Assembly: GCA_937862815.1 (NCBI GenBank) | Contig: CALMED010000002.1 | Span: 62,001 to 126,000 of the forward strand | Origin: an uncultured Chitinophagaceae bacterium | GTDB lineage: Bacteria; Bacteroidota; Bacteroidia; Chitinophagales; Chitinophagaceae | Direction of reading: 5' to 3' | Length of the DNA stretch: 64,000 bases | In this document: in pieces, positions 11,702 through 20,435 of the stretch | Numbering within the stretch: position 1 is the stretch's first letter | Layout: every line of letters starts with the position of its first letter | Program-made: the position numbers and the translations under genes | Notes under the pieces: generated by a model | Told to the model about the DNA's origin: nothing | Databases searched by the model: none | Seen by the model: the letters and a program-made list of their open reading frames with translations, nothing else

Positions 11702-12034
11702 TTAAAACGGCAGTGGCTCATCACTTCCGTCTGCCGGCGGGAGATCGTGGTACACATCAGCGTTGCTGCCACCCGCCACCTGTACCTTCCAGGCCTTTAC
11801 ATCGGTGTACCAGCGGCCGTTATATTCGCGGCTTTCCACATCAAAGTCAATGGTGAGCATCGTGCCCGGTTTCAGCAGGGCGGAGTCAATTTTATCGCCC
11901 CAGATGGAGATGCATACTTTTTTGGGGAAGTTGCCATCGGTTTCCACGATGATGTCTTGTTTTTTCCAGGGGCCGTTTTTGCCGCTGCCCGTCTGCAGGG
12001 GCAGGAGTTGATAGAGTTTGGCGGTCAGTTGCAT
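11702..12034 (-). CDS. DUF3127 family protein
   Basis: A 110-residue protein of a family widespread in Bacteroidota. Family hallmarks are all present: MQLTAKLYQLLPLQTGSG at the N-terminus, then GPWKKQDIIVET, FPKKVCISIWGDKID and FDVESREYNGRWYTDVKAWKV. The short Asp/Pro-rich tail (DLPPADGSDEPLPF) is also common in the family. The fold is predicted to be OB-like and single-stranded nucleic acid binding has been suspected, but the function is not established. The ATG at 12034 matches the family start; the upstream 24 codons are non-coding and overlap the gap to the preceding gene, which ends 23 bases away and is probably cotranscribed. Confidence 0.85.
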   Translation of the reverse strand: MQLTAKLYQLLPLQTGSGKNGPWKKQDIIVETDGNFPKKVCISIWGDKIDSALLKPGTMLTIDFDVESREYNGRWYTDVKAWKVQVAGGSNADVYHDLPPADGSDEPLPF

Positions 12035-12057
12035 GTGGCAGGGTTTGAAAGGCGAAG

Positions 12058-12426
12058 CTACAGGATTTCGGGCGGATCGGAGAGTTCCACCAGCAGTTGG
12101 ATCCATTCACCCGGCATCAGGTCGCCGGAATGCGAGGTGATGTACATTTCCCGGAACCCCTGTTCCCGCAGCACGTCGAGGAACTCCAGTGAGCGGGGAT
12201 GGTGCGGCAGCCGCGAATAGGAGGGTTGCTCAAAAACGGGCAGGCCGCTGCAGATAAGCGTTTCGGGGGTCAGCTCCCGGCGGATGTCCTGCCAGGACAG
12301 GTCAAAGTCGAGCCGCCTGTTGGGCACATGCAGGTGGCGGCGGATGATGGTGGCCTGCAGGGTCTTCTTGGGGGTGAGGATGCGCAGGTCGGGGTGGCTG
12401 TGGCTGAGTTGCACGAAGATGAGCAT
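12058..12426 (-). CDS. Hypothetical protein, 122 residues
   Basis: No family recognised. It is a soluble protein starting MLIFVQLSHSHPDLRILTPKKTLQATIIRRH with a central RLDFDLSWQDIRRELTPETLICSG segment and a C-terminal EWIQLLVELSDPPEIL. It has no signal peptide or membrane segment. The stop lies 23 bases before the DUF3127 start on the same strand, so the pair is probably one operon, and its function may be linked to that protein. Composition is the same as the neighbours. The start ATG at 12426 is the first in the frame and is preceded by a 250-base region containing repeats and the divergent AraC promoter. Confidence 0.65.
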   Translation of the reverse strand: MLIFVQLSHSHPDLRILTPKKTLQATIIRRHLHVPNRRLDFDLSWQDIRRELTPETLICSGLPVFEQPSYSRLPHHPRSLEFLDVLREQGFREMYITSHSGDLMPGEWIQLLVELSDPPEIL

Positions 12427-12513
12427 GGCGATGAATTTTCGTCAAAACTAGTTGGGCAGATCGCCGTGTATTTGCGGAGGGGATTCTTTTTGTGCCATTT
12501 GCAGATTCACAGC

Positions 12514-12558
12514 TGGCAAGCGTCCCCCCGTCCTGACGCAAGGGTCCCGCTTGTGCCA
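12514..12558. repeat. REP-like palindromic repeat, copy 1
   Basis: Contains GGCAAGCGTCC and, 13 bases on, GCAAGGGTCCCGCTTGTGCC. The second part matches the copy at 15347-15368 at 17 of 19 positions, and the consensus GGCAAGCGTCCCGCTTGTGCC is itself nearly palindromic. The two copies bracket the AraC/esterase module. Confidence 0.5.
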
Positions 12559-12625
12559 CTTACAGTTCGTTGGTATAGATTGGCTGCTGCAAAAAACAAA
12601 CAGCACAAAACATTAACAACTGTTA

Positions 12626-12657
12626 TTTGCGGCAAGCATCAGGCGGTTGTATTTTAG
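12626..12657 (+). promoter_or_regulatory. Candidate promoter of the AraC gene
   Basis: TTTG at 12626-12629 and TATTTTAG at 12650-12657, 20 bases apart, one mismatch from the Bacteroidota -7 element TAnnTTTG. It puts the transcript start near 12662, downstream of the TTG codon at 12647, which argues for the GTG at 12683 as the AraC start. Confidence 0.4.
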
Positions 12658-12682
12658 TTGCTTCAACACAACCCCTTTATTG

Positions 12683-13486
12683 GTGCACATATTTGAAACA
12701 GCAAAACCCCTCCATACAACCATTGCCCGGTATGTGCAATACTACTACCTTGAAATCAACGAAGCCAATACCGGCCGTGAATTTTCCTGCTTTCCGCATT
12801 ACAATAATTCCATCTCCCTCTACCGCTCACATAGCAAAAAAGTTCATACGATTTCATTCGTATGTAAGGGTACGCCTCTTCAAATTTTTACGCCGGTACG
12901 TCAGCAGGTACTTACCATCAAACAAATGGGACCTATCCACCGGGTGGTATTGGTGTTTCATCCGCTGGGCATACAGCAGTTCTATAAAAATCTGGCATTC
13001 ACCAAGTTGATGGATGATTACGGATTTTTTTCCGGAGATGAGCTGCAGCAATTATTTGAAGCCGGCAATATCCATACAATCACAGACTTACTCGATCAAT
13101 ACCTGCTCAAGCGATTTGAGTATCAAGAAAATAAGGTGCTGGAAAAAGCTATCGCATATATACACGAACGGGCACAAATGTTTTCGGTTGAAAACCTGGC
13201 ACAGGAGCTTGCCGTTAGCAGACGGCATATCAACCGGCTGTTTCAGCAACAGCTCGGCGTATCGGTTAAAAAATTTCAGGAAATTGTTTTGTTCCGCCAG
13301 GTACTGGAGCAGAAACTCTTTCAAAATGCCGAACAAAACTTTACCTCCCTCACTTATGAAATGAATTTGTGCGACCCCTCGCACTTAAATAAGCTGTTTG
13401 CAAAGTTCACCCGTATTCCCCCCAAACAGTTTGTAAATAAAGGCACCCACCTGGGGCAGGAAGATACCTTCTGGCACATCAACTGA
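12683..13486 (+). CDS. AraC family transcriptional regulator
   Basis: Regulator of about 267 residues with an N-terminal ligand-sensing region (~1-150) of the DUF6597-like kind and a C-terminal AraC DNA-binding domain: FSVENLAQELAVSRRHINRLFQQQLGVSVKKFQEIVLFRQ is the first helix-turn-helix and SLTYEMNLCDPSHLNKLFAKFTRIPPKQF the second. There is no ATG upstream; the frame is open from a TTG at 12647, but the GTG at 12683 is chosen because it lies below the likely promoter. The gene is much AT-richer than its surroundings (38% GC in the 60 bases from 13261). The stop is 75 bases before the secreted esterase gene, its probable partner or target. Confidence 0.85.
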   Translation: MHIFETAKPLHTTIARYVQYYYLEINEANTGREFSCFPHYNNSISLYRSHSKKVHTISFVCKGTPLQIFTPVRQQVLTIKQMGPIHRVVLVFHPLGIQQFYKNLAFTKLMDDYGFFSGDELQQLFEAGNIHTITDLLDQYLLKRFEYQENKVLEKAIAYIHERAQMFSVENLAQELAVSRRHINRLFQQQLGVSVKKFQEIVLFRQVLEQKLFQNAEQNFTSLTYEMNLCDPSHLNKLFAKFTRIPPKQFVNKGTHLGQEDTFWHIN

Positions 13487-13527
13487 GCCATGTCCCATTT
13501 GTACAATTTATTGCGGACCCGCCTTTC

Positions 13528-13535
13528 TATTTTTG
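13528..13535 (+). promoter_or_regulatory. Candidate -7 promoter element of the esterase gene
   Basis: TATTTTTG, a perfect match to TAnnTTTG, 27 bases before the ATG at 13562. A TTTG at 13498 is 26 bases upstream, farther than usual. The element supports 13562 as the start, since the earlier ATG at 13490 would lie above the transcript start. Confidence 0.45.
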
Positions 13536-13561
13536 TTGCAGTTGATACAAATGATTCCAAG

Positions 13562-15256
13562 ATGAAGATTATTTTCGCCCTGCTCGCATCCTGCTTCTTT
13601 CTCCTTGCAACTGCCCAGCAAAAAACCACTCTGCGGGTTACGACACCACCGGGTACCGATGCCGTGTATGTTACAGGCAACCAGGAAGCGCTGGGAAACT
13701 GGCAACCCGATAAAATAAAATTGCAGCAAATTTCGGATACGGAATGGGAGATAGCGCTTGCACTAAACTTTCCCGCCGAATTCAAATTCACCCGGGGCAG
13801 CTGGCAAACTGAAGGATACCGGGTACCCTTTTGGGAAGAAAATAAAAATATCCGTATTACACATCCCGTTGCAGAACAGGTGCATATAAAAATTACAAGT
13901 TGGAACGACCGTAAGGACGGAGAGGAACGCTTTTCTTTTCCTGTACGCATACAACAACACTACTCAACTGTTTTTAATGCCCAACGCACCATCGCCGTTT
14001 CGTTACCCAAAAACTATAATACGGCCACCAACTACCCGGTGGTATATGTATTGGATGCACCGGGGCTCTTGAAACCCTTTGTGCTGAGCCTGGATTTGCT
14101 GTCGGAAAAATTCATCGGCAGTGATGGGATTGACTATGGCCGCGATAATATTCCCGAAGTAATTACAGTAGGTGTTTTTCATACCGACCGGGGTTATGAA
14201 ACCAAACCCAAATTCAATTACACAACCGACTCCACGTTGCTGCTTGAAGGCGCTGAGAAATTACGGCAGTATTTGTTTTACGAACTGGTTCCCTACATCA
14301 ATCAGCAATATGCCACTACGGCCTACCAGGCAATTGTAGGTCATTCCAATACCGGACATTTTGTATTGAACCTGCCCTTATACAGCGATAATCCATTCAA
14401 GGGCATTGTTTCTTTTTCGGTTAACACAGAGTCGGATTATTTTGTACAGAAGGTAAGCAACTTCCTGCGCCAGGCACCCGAACAAATTTTCATCGGTTAT
14501 GGTACGCTCGACAATGGCTTCAATGAGCTGGGCGAATTATTAGCTGCTGATTTGCAGAACAAGCGATTCGTCAACACGAATCTGTCGGTACAATCTTTTG
14601 AAGCCTCGCATAACCAGTTGCCCGTACTGGCTGCCAGCACAGCTGCCAAACACCTGTTCCGCTTCTATAAAAACCACACAAATTTTATGGACGCAAGTGC
14701 AGCGTCATCTTTTTCGGTGGCCGGGTATTTTGATGCGTATGTGGAAGCCAATAAACTTTACGGCATCGACCTCAACATTACAACTGACGACCTTTTTACC
14801 GTAGCAGAAATTGCAATGAAGGCAAAAAAGATCCACTTGTTCAGAGAGGTGATTCAATATTCCAGCCAACAGAAACAACGTATTTTAAACCACTTGATTT
14901 TTTGGATGGCTACAGAAATCAACGACCAGCAAACAGCAGACAGCATTGTGCAGCTGTTGCTCACCGCTCCCAGCGAAGAAGATATCTATCTAACCCACGC
15001 CAACCTTCCGCAATACGACAATTATCTATGTAACGTGAAAAGATCGCCGGCAACTCTCCTGCGTCTGGCCGAACATATGTTCCGGAGTACAAAGCAATTT
15101 CAACTGGAGTTTGCGTATTTCTTTGCACGGACTGCCTATACCCATAGCCTGGAGTTGAAAGCCGCCCGGAAATATCTTGATTATTGCAAGAAGAACTTCC
15201 GGGAGAATCGAATTTTTACCAGGGAAGATTTGAATAGGTTGGACCAGAGAAAATAA
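13562..15256 (+). CDS. Secreted esterase-fold hydrolase with N-terminal CBM20-like domain
   Basis: 564 residues. Signal peptide MKIIFALLASCFFLLATAQ; then a starch-binding (CBM20-like) module at about 22-125 with GTDAVYVTGNQEALGNWQPDKI and the tail W of the fold; then an esterase D/enterochelin-esterase-like alpha/beta hydrolase domain at about 130-370 (TIAVSLPKNYN, YPVVYVLDAP, VITVGVFHTD). The nucleophile elbow reads GHSNTG rather than the usual GxSxG form. A likely His lies in EASHNQLP. The last ~190 residues are helical and resemble TPR-like tails. Low GC compared with neighbours suggests transfer together with the AraC gene. Substrate is unknown; a glycan- or siderophore-ester is possible. 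Confidence 0.78.
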   Translation: MKIIFALLASCFFLLATAQQKTTLRVTTPPGTDAVYVTGNQEALGNWQPDKIKLQQISDTEWEIALALNFPAEFKFTRGSWQTEGYRVPFWEENKNIRITHPVAEQVHIKITSWNDRKDGEERFSFPVRIQQHYSTVFNAQRTIAVSLPKNYNTATNYPVVYVLDAPGLLKPFVLSLDLLSEKFIGSDGIDYGRDNIPEVITVGVFHTDRGYETKPKFNYTTDSTLLLEGAEKLRQYLFYELVPYINQQYATTAYQAIVGHSNTGHFVLNLPLYSDNPFKGIVSFSVNTESDYFVQKVSNFLRQAPEQIFIGYGTLDNGFNELGELLAADLQNKRFVNTNLSVQSFEASHNQLPVLAASTAAKHLFRFYKNHTNFMDASAASSFSVAGYFDAYVEANKLYGIDLNITTDDLFTVAEIAMKAKKIHLFREVIQYSSQQKQRILNHLIFWMATEINDQQTADSIVQLLLTAPSEEDIYLTHANLPQYDNYLCNVKRSPATLLRLAEHMFRSTKQFQLEFAYFFARTAYTHSLELKAARKYLDYCKKNFRENRIFTREDLNRLDQRK

Positions 15257-15268
15257 GGTTCGCCATTC

Positions 15269-15321
15269 AGACCTGTCAGTTCTGCCGGTCGGCGCTGCGG
15301 GGCTGCAAGCCTTACAGGTCT
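15269..15321. repeat. Inverted repeat downstream of the esterase gene
   Basis: AGACCTGT and ACAGGTCT form a perfect eight-base outer stem around a GC-rich interior. The pattern resembles the dispersed Bacteroidota repeats built from GACCTGT...ACAGGTC arms. It lies 12 bases after the esterase stop and could act as a weak transcription stop. Confidence 0.45.
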
Positions 15322-15346
15322 TGAACGAAATTTCGTTTACTCATCT

Positions 15347-15368
15347 GGCCAAGCGTCCTGCTTGTGCC
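15347..15368. repeat. REP-like palindromic repeat, copy 2
   Basis: CAAGCGTCCTGCTTGTGCC core, nearly self-complementary (CAAGC/GCTTG), matching the copy at 12538-12557 except for two bases. Confidence 0.5.
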
Positions 15369-15821
15369 ACAGTGCTATTATCCCTCCGGTGGGGGAGAAA
15401 GCTTCTCGTAGTCTGTCTTATCTTTAATGGCGTTTTTACAGTTGGGCTCGAGGTTATTATGGGAGAAAGAACAATTGCAGCAATGGAATTGCGTGCAAAT
15501 CCAAAAGCTTTTTCAATCACGTTGCTTCAGGAAGAAGGGATGGTTGCCCTTTGTAATATTTTTTATTTTAAAATCAGCCCGCTTCTGTCTTTTACAAAAA
15601 TGTTACGCCTTCCCAGATACGGCTTCACCTGGCAATCGTTGCTGTTATAATGGAGTTATCAGGACGGCACGAACTTTGCGGTCCATATTGATGAAAATGA
15701 ACCTGCACGTGTGTCCCGCTGAAAGATTTACCGGTTCTTTTTCAACCAAATCGCAAGGAGAGCCGTTTGAAGTCTGTTGCTGTACAGAAGCGCTCTTGTT
15801 TTAACATTAAAAATTGACACT

Positions 15822-16982
15822 ATGCAGATGTTCCGGCAAATTATGTACGCTTCATTTATTTTGCTGGCCGCCTGTTCGCGTGACAGAGGGGCCAACCCCA
15901 CACAACCCCCGGTTGTAACCCCACCGCTGACTGGTACGCCGGAGCTGACCACCACCACCCTGCTCACCAACCAGGGAATTATCTGGGGCTTCGATGTGCT
16001 ACCCGATGGCAACCTGTTGTATTCGCAGAAGGCAGGTACGCTGCGGTTGTTCGACACGGCTACACGCAGCAACACACCCCTCACCGGTTTGCCCACCAAC
16101 ATTTCCTCCTCCGGGCAGGGGGGATGGCTGGATGTGGCCGTTTCGCCGGATTTCTCCACGAGCCGGCAGGTGTTTGTAACCTACGCAACAACGGGGGGCT
16201 TTCTTTCGCTGGCACGTTTTACGTTGAATGGCACGGCCGCTGCCAACTGGCAGATACTGCATACCACCGAATCGGCTTCCACCTGGAATGGTCATTTTGG
16301 AAGCCGCCTTGCGTTTGGAGCAGACGGCAAGTTGTACTGGAGTGTGGGGGAAGGCGGCGGCGGATCGATGGGTGGTCCCTCCAGTCCGCATCAGAACAGC
16401 CAGCGCCTCAATACCCTGTGGGGTAAAATTCACCGGATGAATCCCGATGGAACGGTGCCGGCCGATAACCCCTTGCTGCCCGGCCAAACGGCCCGCTCCA
16501 CCATTTACAGTTATGGCATCCGCAACCCGCAGGGCATGGCTTTTGAACCAGGCAGCGGGCGGCTGTTTGCCAGCGATCATGGTCCCAGCGGGGGCTGTGA
16601 ACTCAACCGGATTGAAGCGGGCCATAATTACGGCTGGCCCTTGTACAGCACCGGCATTAACTACAACGGTACCACCATCAGCAGCGGGCATAACGCGCCA
16701 GGCATTACGCCGCCGCTGAAGAGCTGGACGCCGGCGCTGGCTCCATCCGGACTCACTTTCATCAATCATCCTTCCTTCCGCGACTGGAACGGCAACCTGC
16801 TCGTGGGCAGCCTGGGCCGCCGCCATCTTTTAATGATCAGCATGGCCAATGGTGTGCCCGGCGCAGAAACCATTCTGCTCGCCAATATTGGACGCGTACG
16901 TCATGCAAAGATGGGTCCTGCCGGCAACTTGTATGTGAGTGTGGAAGATGGAGGGCGGTTGCTGCTGCTGACAGCCCGGTAA
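15822..16982 (+). CDS. PQQ-dependent sugar dehydrogenase-like lipoprotein (GSDH family)
   Basis: 386 residues. Lipoprotein signal peptide with lipobox LAAC (Cys near 18), so anchored in a membrane facing the periplasm or outside. The rest is a six-bladed beta-propeller of the glucose/sorbosone dehydrogenase family: GIIWGFDVLPDGNLLYSQKAG, GGWLDVAVSPDFSTSRQVFVTYA, NGHFGSRLAFGADGKLYWSVGEGG, NPQGMAFEPGSGRLFASDHGPSGGCELNRIEAGHNYGWP. Members use PQQ and calcium to oxidise aldoses or related sugars, but many homologues have no proven substrate. The ATG at 15822 (or 15828) places the lipobox correctly; the longer frame from 15777 would not. Convergent with the next gene. Confidence 0.85.
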   Translation: MQMFRQIMYASFILLAACSRDRGANPTQPPVVTPPLTGTPELTTTTLLTNQGIIWGFDVLPDGNLLYSQKAGTLRLFDTATRSNTPLTGLPTNISSSGQGGWLDVAVSPDFSTSRQVFVTYATTGGFLSLARFTLNGTAAANWQILHTTESASTWNGHFGSRLAFGADGKLYWSVGEGGGGSMGGPSSPHQNSQRLNTLWGKIHRMNPDGTVPADNPLLPGQTARSTIYSYGIRNPQGMAFEPGSGRLFASDHGPSGGCELNRIEAGHNYGWPLYSTGINYNGTTISSGHNAPGITPPLKSWTPALAPSGLTFINHPSFRDWNGNLLVGSLGRRHLLMISMANGVPGAETILLANIGRVRHAKMGPAGNLYVSVEDGGRLLLLTAR

Positions 16983-17018
16983 TTCATCGGTGGAGTAAAA
17001 AAGTTATCGCCATTTACT

Positions 17019-18443
17019 TCAGGCCTGCGCAATGCTGCGGATCATGCCCCGGAATATAAAACCATGAAAAGGAAGTACCGTATACCAATACAGTCTTCCC
17101 AAAAGACCCAGGGGCCTGAATGTAGCTGTTTGGGTAAGCAGGTTGTTTTCATCTATTTTAAATTCCAGCCAGGCTTCACCCGGCAGTTTCATTTCGGCGT
17201 ATAACAGCAATCGCTTTTCGTCTTTGTCGGCCAGCAGTACCCGCCAGAAATCAAGTGCGTCACCCGCTTCAATATCCGAATCACTTTTTCGCCCTCTTCT
17301 CATCCCAACTCCTCCGGCTATCTGGTCTAAGAGCCCCCTTGCTTCCCACAGCCAGTTGCCATAGTACCATCCGGTTTTTCCGCCAATGGACCAGATTTTT
17401 TGCAGGGAGACCCCCGGGTTTTTCAACGAAGCGGTTCGTACGTCCTTGTAACAGCCGTTCACCGGAACTTCAATCAGCTTCGGTAAGCCTGCAAGCAGCA
17501 GGTTGCTGGATTGGGCGTCTTTCCAGCTGGACACCACCTGGTTTTGTTCGATTTTATCAAACGCCATTCTTATTGAAGTGTCGTAATCAATGAGACGGAT
17601 ACCCAGGAGCTCTACCAGGTTGTTGGGTTGGCACACGACTTCCGTTTTCATGCTGTTTACCAGGTTCTTTGCCAGGGCGTAGGAGGTGGACGTAACAAAA
17701 TATAACCAGTAAGACGACAGCCGGGGCGTCATAACCGGAACAATGGCGATGTACCGTTTTAGTCCGCGGATTTTTGCATACCGCAGCAGCATTTCTTTGT
17801 AGCTTAACACATCCGGCCCCCCGATGTCATAACTTTTATTATAGGTTTCTGTTTTACCCAGCACACCCGTTAAAAACTCCAATACATTGCGGATGGCAAT
17901 GGGCTGACACTTTGTATTGAGCCAGCGGGGTGTAATCATGACCGGCAGTTTTTCCACCAGGTCGCGAATGATTTCGAAGGAGGCGCTTCCCGATCCCACA
18001 ATGATGCCGGCTTTGAGGGTGGTGAGCGCATAGGATGCGCCCGACAGGATCGTTTCCACGTTTTTCCGCGACGATAAATGTTTCGACAGTTTGTCGGCGT
18101 TGCTGATGCCGCTCAGGTAGATGACCTGTTTTGCCTTCGTTTGGACGATGCAATCCCTGAAGTTGGAAGCACACTGTTCCTCCATGTTTTCAAAGTCGCC
18201 GCTTTGTGCCGACATCGAATGAATGAGGTAATAGGCTACATCCAGGTCAGCCGGTACGTTGTGCAGCGTTTCCCGCTTTAAAAAGTCGGCTTCTATTACC
18301 GACAGGTTGGGCGTGGCGTAGTTTTTGGTGTTGAACCGCTTCCTGTCTCTTACACAGCAGACCACTTCATGCCCGTTTTCCAGCAGGATGGGCAGTAATC
18401 GTTTGGCAATGTATCCGGTTACACCGGTGAGAAGAATTTTCAT
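17019..18443 (-). CDS. SDR/NmrA-type NAD(P)-binding protein with C-terminal DUF2867
   Basis: 474 residues. N-terminal Rossmann domain with the glycine motif TGVTGYIAKRL (residues 7-17) of extended or atypical SDRs, up to about residue 300; the classic YxxxK is not evident, as in NmrA-like members. Then a DUF2867 domain with GKTGWYYGNWLWEARGLLDQIAGGVGMRRGR and DALDFWRVLLAD, ending in a hydrophobic FRPLGLLGRLYWYTVLPFHGFIFRGMI. This architecture is common in Bacteroidota and is often annotated as a nucleoside-sugar epimerase or YbjT-like protein without known substrate. It faces the sugar dehydrogenase gene tail-to-tail and is divergent from the SSS symporter. Confidence 0.85.
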   Translation of the reverse strand: MKILLTGVTGYIAKRLLPILLENGHEVVCCVRDRKRFNTKNYATPNLSVIEADFLKRETLHNVPADLDVAYYLIHSMSAQSGDFENMEEQCASNFRDCIVQTKAKQVIYLSGISNADKLSKHLSSRKNVETILSGASYALTTLKAGIIVGSGSASFEIIRDLVEKLPVMITPRWLNTKCQPIAIRNVLEFLTGVLGKTETYNKSYDIGGPDVLSYKEMLLRYAKIRGLKRYIAIVPVMTPRLSSYWLYFVTSTSYALAKNLVNSMKTEVVCQPNNLVELLGIRLIDYDTSIRMAFDKIEQNQVVSSWKDAQSSNLLLAGLPKLIEVPVNGCYKDVRTASLKNPGVSLQKIWSIGGKTGWYYGNWLWEARGLLDQIAGGVGMRRGRKSDSDIEAGDALDFWRVLLADKDEKRLLLYAEMKLPGEAWLEFKIDENNLLTQTATFRPLGLLGRLYWYTVLPFHGFIFRGMIRSIAQA

Positions 18444-18855
18444 CCAGGTAAAAGTTGAAAAGCAAGGGCGGACTGCAGTCCGTTTGTTGTTTCAGCTTAA
18501 AATGTAAACATTTTTTCAATCCCGGCAACATCTCAGGGGCTGTTTTCGGTGGCCTGGATACAGCGCCTGCTGCCCTGCACAAGCCAATCATTTTTTTTAC
18601 CCAGTGAAATGGATGCAGCAGGGATTGTTCCGGTAATTGTCTCTCCTGCCATTTCCGGCAGGGGCCGGGGCGCTGGGCAGACTGTTGTAGCTGAACGGGC
18701 CGGCGTTGCATGAACGACGTAAACGGAAAGATCGTTTGTGGTATTGAAAATCAGTTACCGGTTGAGGTTCAAAAAACTCATTTTATTTTATATTTACCCG
18801 TTTTAGCAACTGCTGCTATTGACTAACGGAACTAATTGATATAAAATTGTAAACC
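18444..18855. other. 412-base divergent intergenic region
   Basis: Separates the SDR-DUF2867 gene (minus) from the SSS symporter (plus), so must hold two promoters. A TATATTTA at 18789-18796 is one base off the -7 consensus and sits 60 bases before the symporter ATG; no convincing -33 partner. No gene seen. Confidence 0.5.
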
Positions 18856-20250
18856 ATGCTCGTCCTGTCCGTTTTTGCATATTTTCTGATCAATGTGGGT
18901 ATAGGCTTTTGGGCGAAGCGGCGGGTGGCGAATACCCGCGACTTTTTGAGTACCGGCAGGCACCTGCATCCCGCCGTCAATACGGCGGCTTTCTTCGCCC
19001 TCTGGTTTGGGAGTGAAACGCTTTTTGGCGCCAGCTCCCGCTTTGTGAATGAGGGCGTACAGGGCATTATTGAAGATCCGTTGGGCGGGGCACTTTGCCT
19101 GGTATTGGTGGGGCTGGTGTTTGCCCGTAAGCTGTACCGGGAAAATGTTCTGACGCTGGGTGATATTTTTAAGAACCGCTTCGGTCCGTTGGTGGAGCAG
19201 GTAAGTGCCGCCTTAATGGCCCTCAGCTTTTTTGGATACACGGGTGCGCAAATTGTGGCGCTTGGTATTGTAATGGAAAGCATTCTGGAAGTACCCTTTG
19301 TGTATGGCATGATCATCAGCAGCGGTATTGTGATACTGTACACATTTTTAGGCGGCATGTGGGCGGTTTCGCTTACCGATTTCATACAGGGCATCATGAT
19401 TGTGGCGGGACTGATGGTACTTGCCTACCTAACCTGGCAAGGGAGCGGGGGCATTGGGGAGGTGTGGAACAGCGTACCGCCGGCACACAAAAAAATGATT
19501 CCCGAAGCGGATCTGGTTTCCCGGGTAAACTGGCTGGCCGCCTGGATGGTGCTGGGTGTGGGCAGTATTTTTTCGCAGGATGTTTTTCAGCGGGTAAACT
19601 CTGCCCGCAGCGAAAAAGCGGCTGTCTGGAGTTCTATATTGGGCGGATTTTTTTATTTGCTCCTTTCTTTTTTGCCCATATTCATCGTTGCGGCTGCTGC
19701 TATGCACAACGACTGGCGTACGTTGGGCGCAGGCGAGTCGGCGTTGTCTGTTATCGTAAAAGAACAGATGCCCGTTGGGGTACAGGCACTCTTCTTTGGA
19801 GCCGTTTTGTCGGCTGTGATGAGCACCTGTTCAGGGGCTTTGCTGGCGCCTGCCGGGTTGATTTCCGAAAACCTGATTAAACCCCATTGGAAAGCTATGC
19901 GTGAAACTCCCCGGACGGAATTGTGGGTCACCAAACTGACTGTTGTTTTTTGCGGGTTGGCAGGCTTGGGCATTGCACTGTACAGGCAGGATATTTTTCA
20001 ATTGGTGTCAGAGTCAAGCATCATTGGTTTGGTATCTATAGCGGCGCCTTTAACCGCTGTTTTGTTTTTTTCGTATAAATCGAAAGAAGGCGTGTTGGCT
20101 TCCATGACAGGCGGTCTTTTGGTTTGGTTCCTGTGCGAATATGTATGGCACACGCCCGTGGCGGCACTGGTGCCGGGCCTGCTGGCCTCCCTCCTGTTGC
20201 TGCTGGTGGTTCCTTATTTGCGGTTGGGCAAGAATAAGAACAAAGGTTGA
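18856..20250 (+). CDS. Sodium:solute symporter, SSS family
   Basis: 464-residue inner-membrane symporter with about 12-13 membrane segments, shorter than the vSGLT-like protein at 4703. Family features: ALWFGSETLFGASSRFVNEG near residue 50-70 in place of the sugar-type sodium motif, GGMWAVSLTDFIQGIMIV near 165-182 and LGVGSIFSQDVFQRVNSARSEKAA near 235-258. This set resembles the branch that carries choline, proline or monocarboxylates rather than sugars; substrate is not determined. It appears to be a single gene: the next features on the right are a decayed gene and a tRNA. Confidence 0.87.
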   Translation: MLVLSVFAYFLINVGIGFWAKRRVANTRDFLSTGRHLHPAVNTAAFFALWFGSETLFGASSRFVNEGVQGIIEDPLGGALCLVLVGLVFARKLYRENVLTLGDIFKNRFGPLVEQVSAALMALSFFGYTGAQIVALGIVMESILEVPFVYGMIISSGIVILYTFLGGMWAVSLTDFIQGIMIVAGLMVLAYLTWQGSGGIGEVWNSVPPAHKKMIPEADLVSRVNWLAAWMVLGVGSIFSQDVFQRVNSARSEKAAVWSSILGGFFYLLLSFLPIFIVAAAAMHNDWRTLGAGESALSVIVKEQMPVGVQALFFGAVLSAVMSTCSGALLAPAGLISENLIKPHWKAMRETPRTELWVTKLTVVFCGLAGLGIALYRQDIFQLVSESSIIGLVSIAAPLTAVLFFSYKSKEGVLASMTGGLLVWFLCEYVWHTPVAALVPGLLASLLLLLVVPYLRLGKNKNKG

Positions 20251-20435
20251 AAACGTGATGCAATGGCAAATATTGGATAATCCCCTCCTGTATTCCGAAG
20301 CAGGTTTTAAGGCAGAATCAGGATTTTATAGATGCGAATAGACGTTGGTTGAAAATCCAGTCGCAGCCCCTGCATCATCATCTGTTGCCTGCTCCCGGCA
20401 ACCGGTGAAAGCGAAGGGTAGCTGGCGTCTCCTTA

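Larger units (their letters stand above)
15257..15821. other. 565-base intergenic stretch without a convincing gene
   Basis: Holds two repeat structures at its left end (15269-15321 and 15347-15368). Short open frames exist (for example 15321-15650) but they lack homology-like features, have a mixed composition and start inside the repeats, so they are not called. The right end carries the leader of the sugar dehydrogenase gene. Confidence 0.6.

Noticed and set aside
15321..15804. Two overlapping open frames between the esterase and sugar dehydrogenase genes
   Set aside because: They start in repeat sequence and show no signal peptide, family motif or consistent codon usage.
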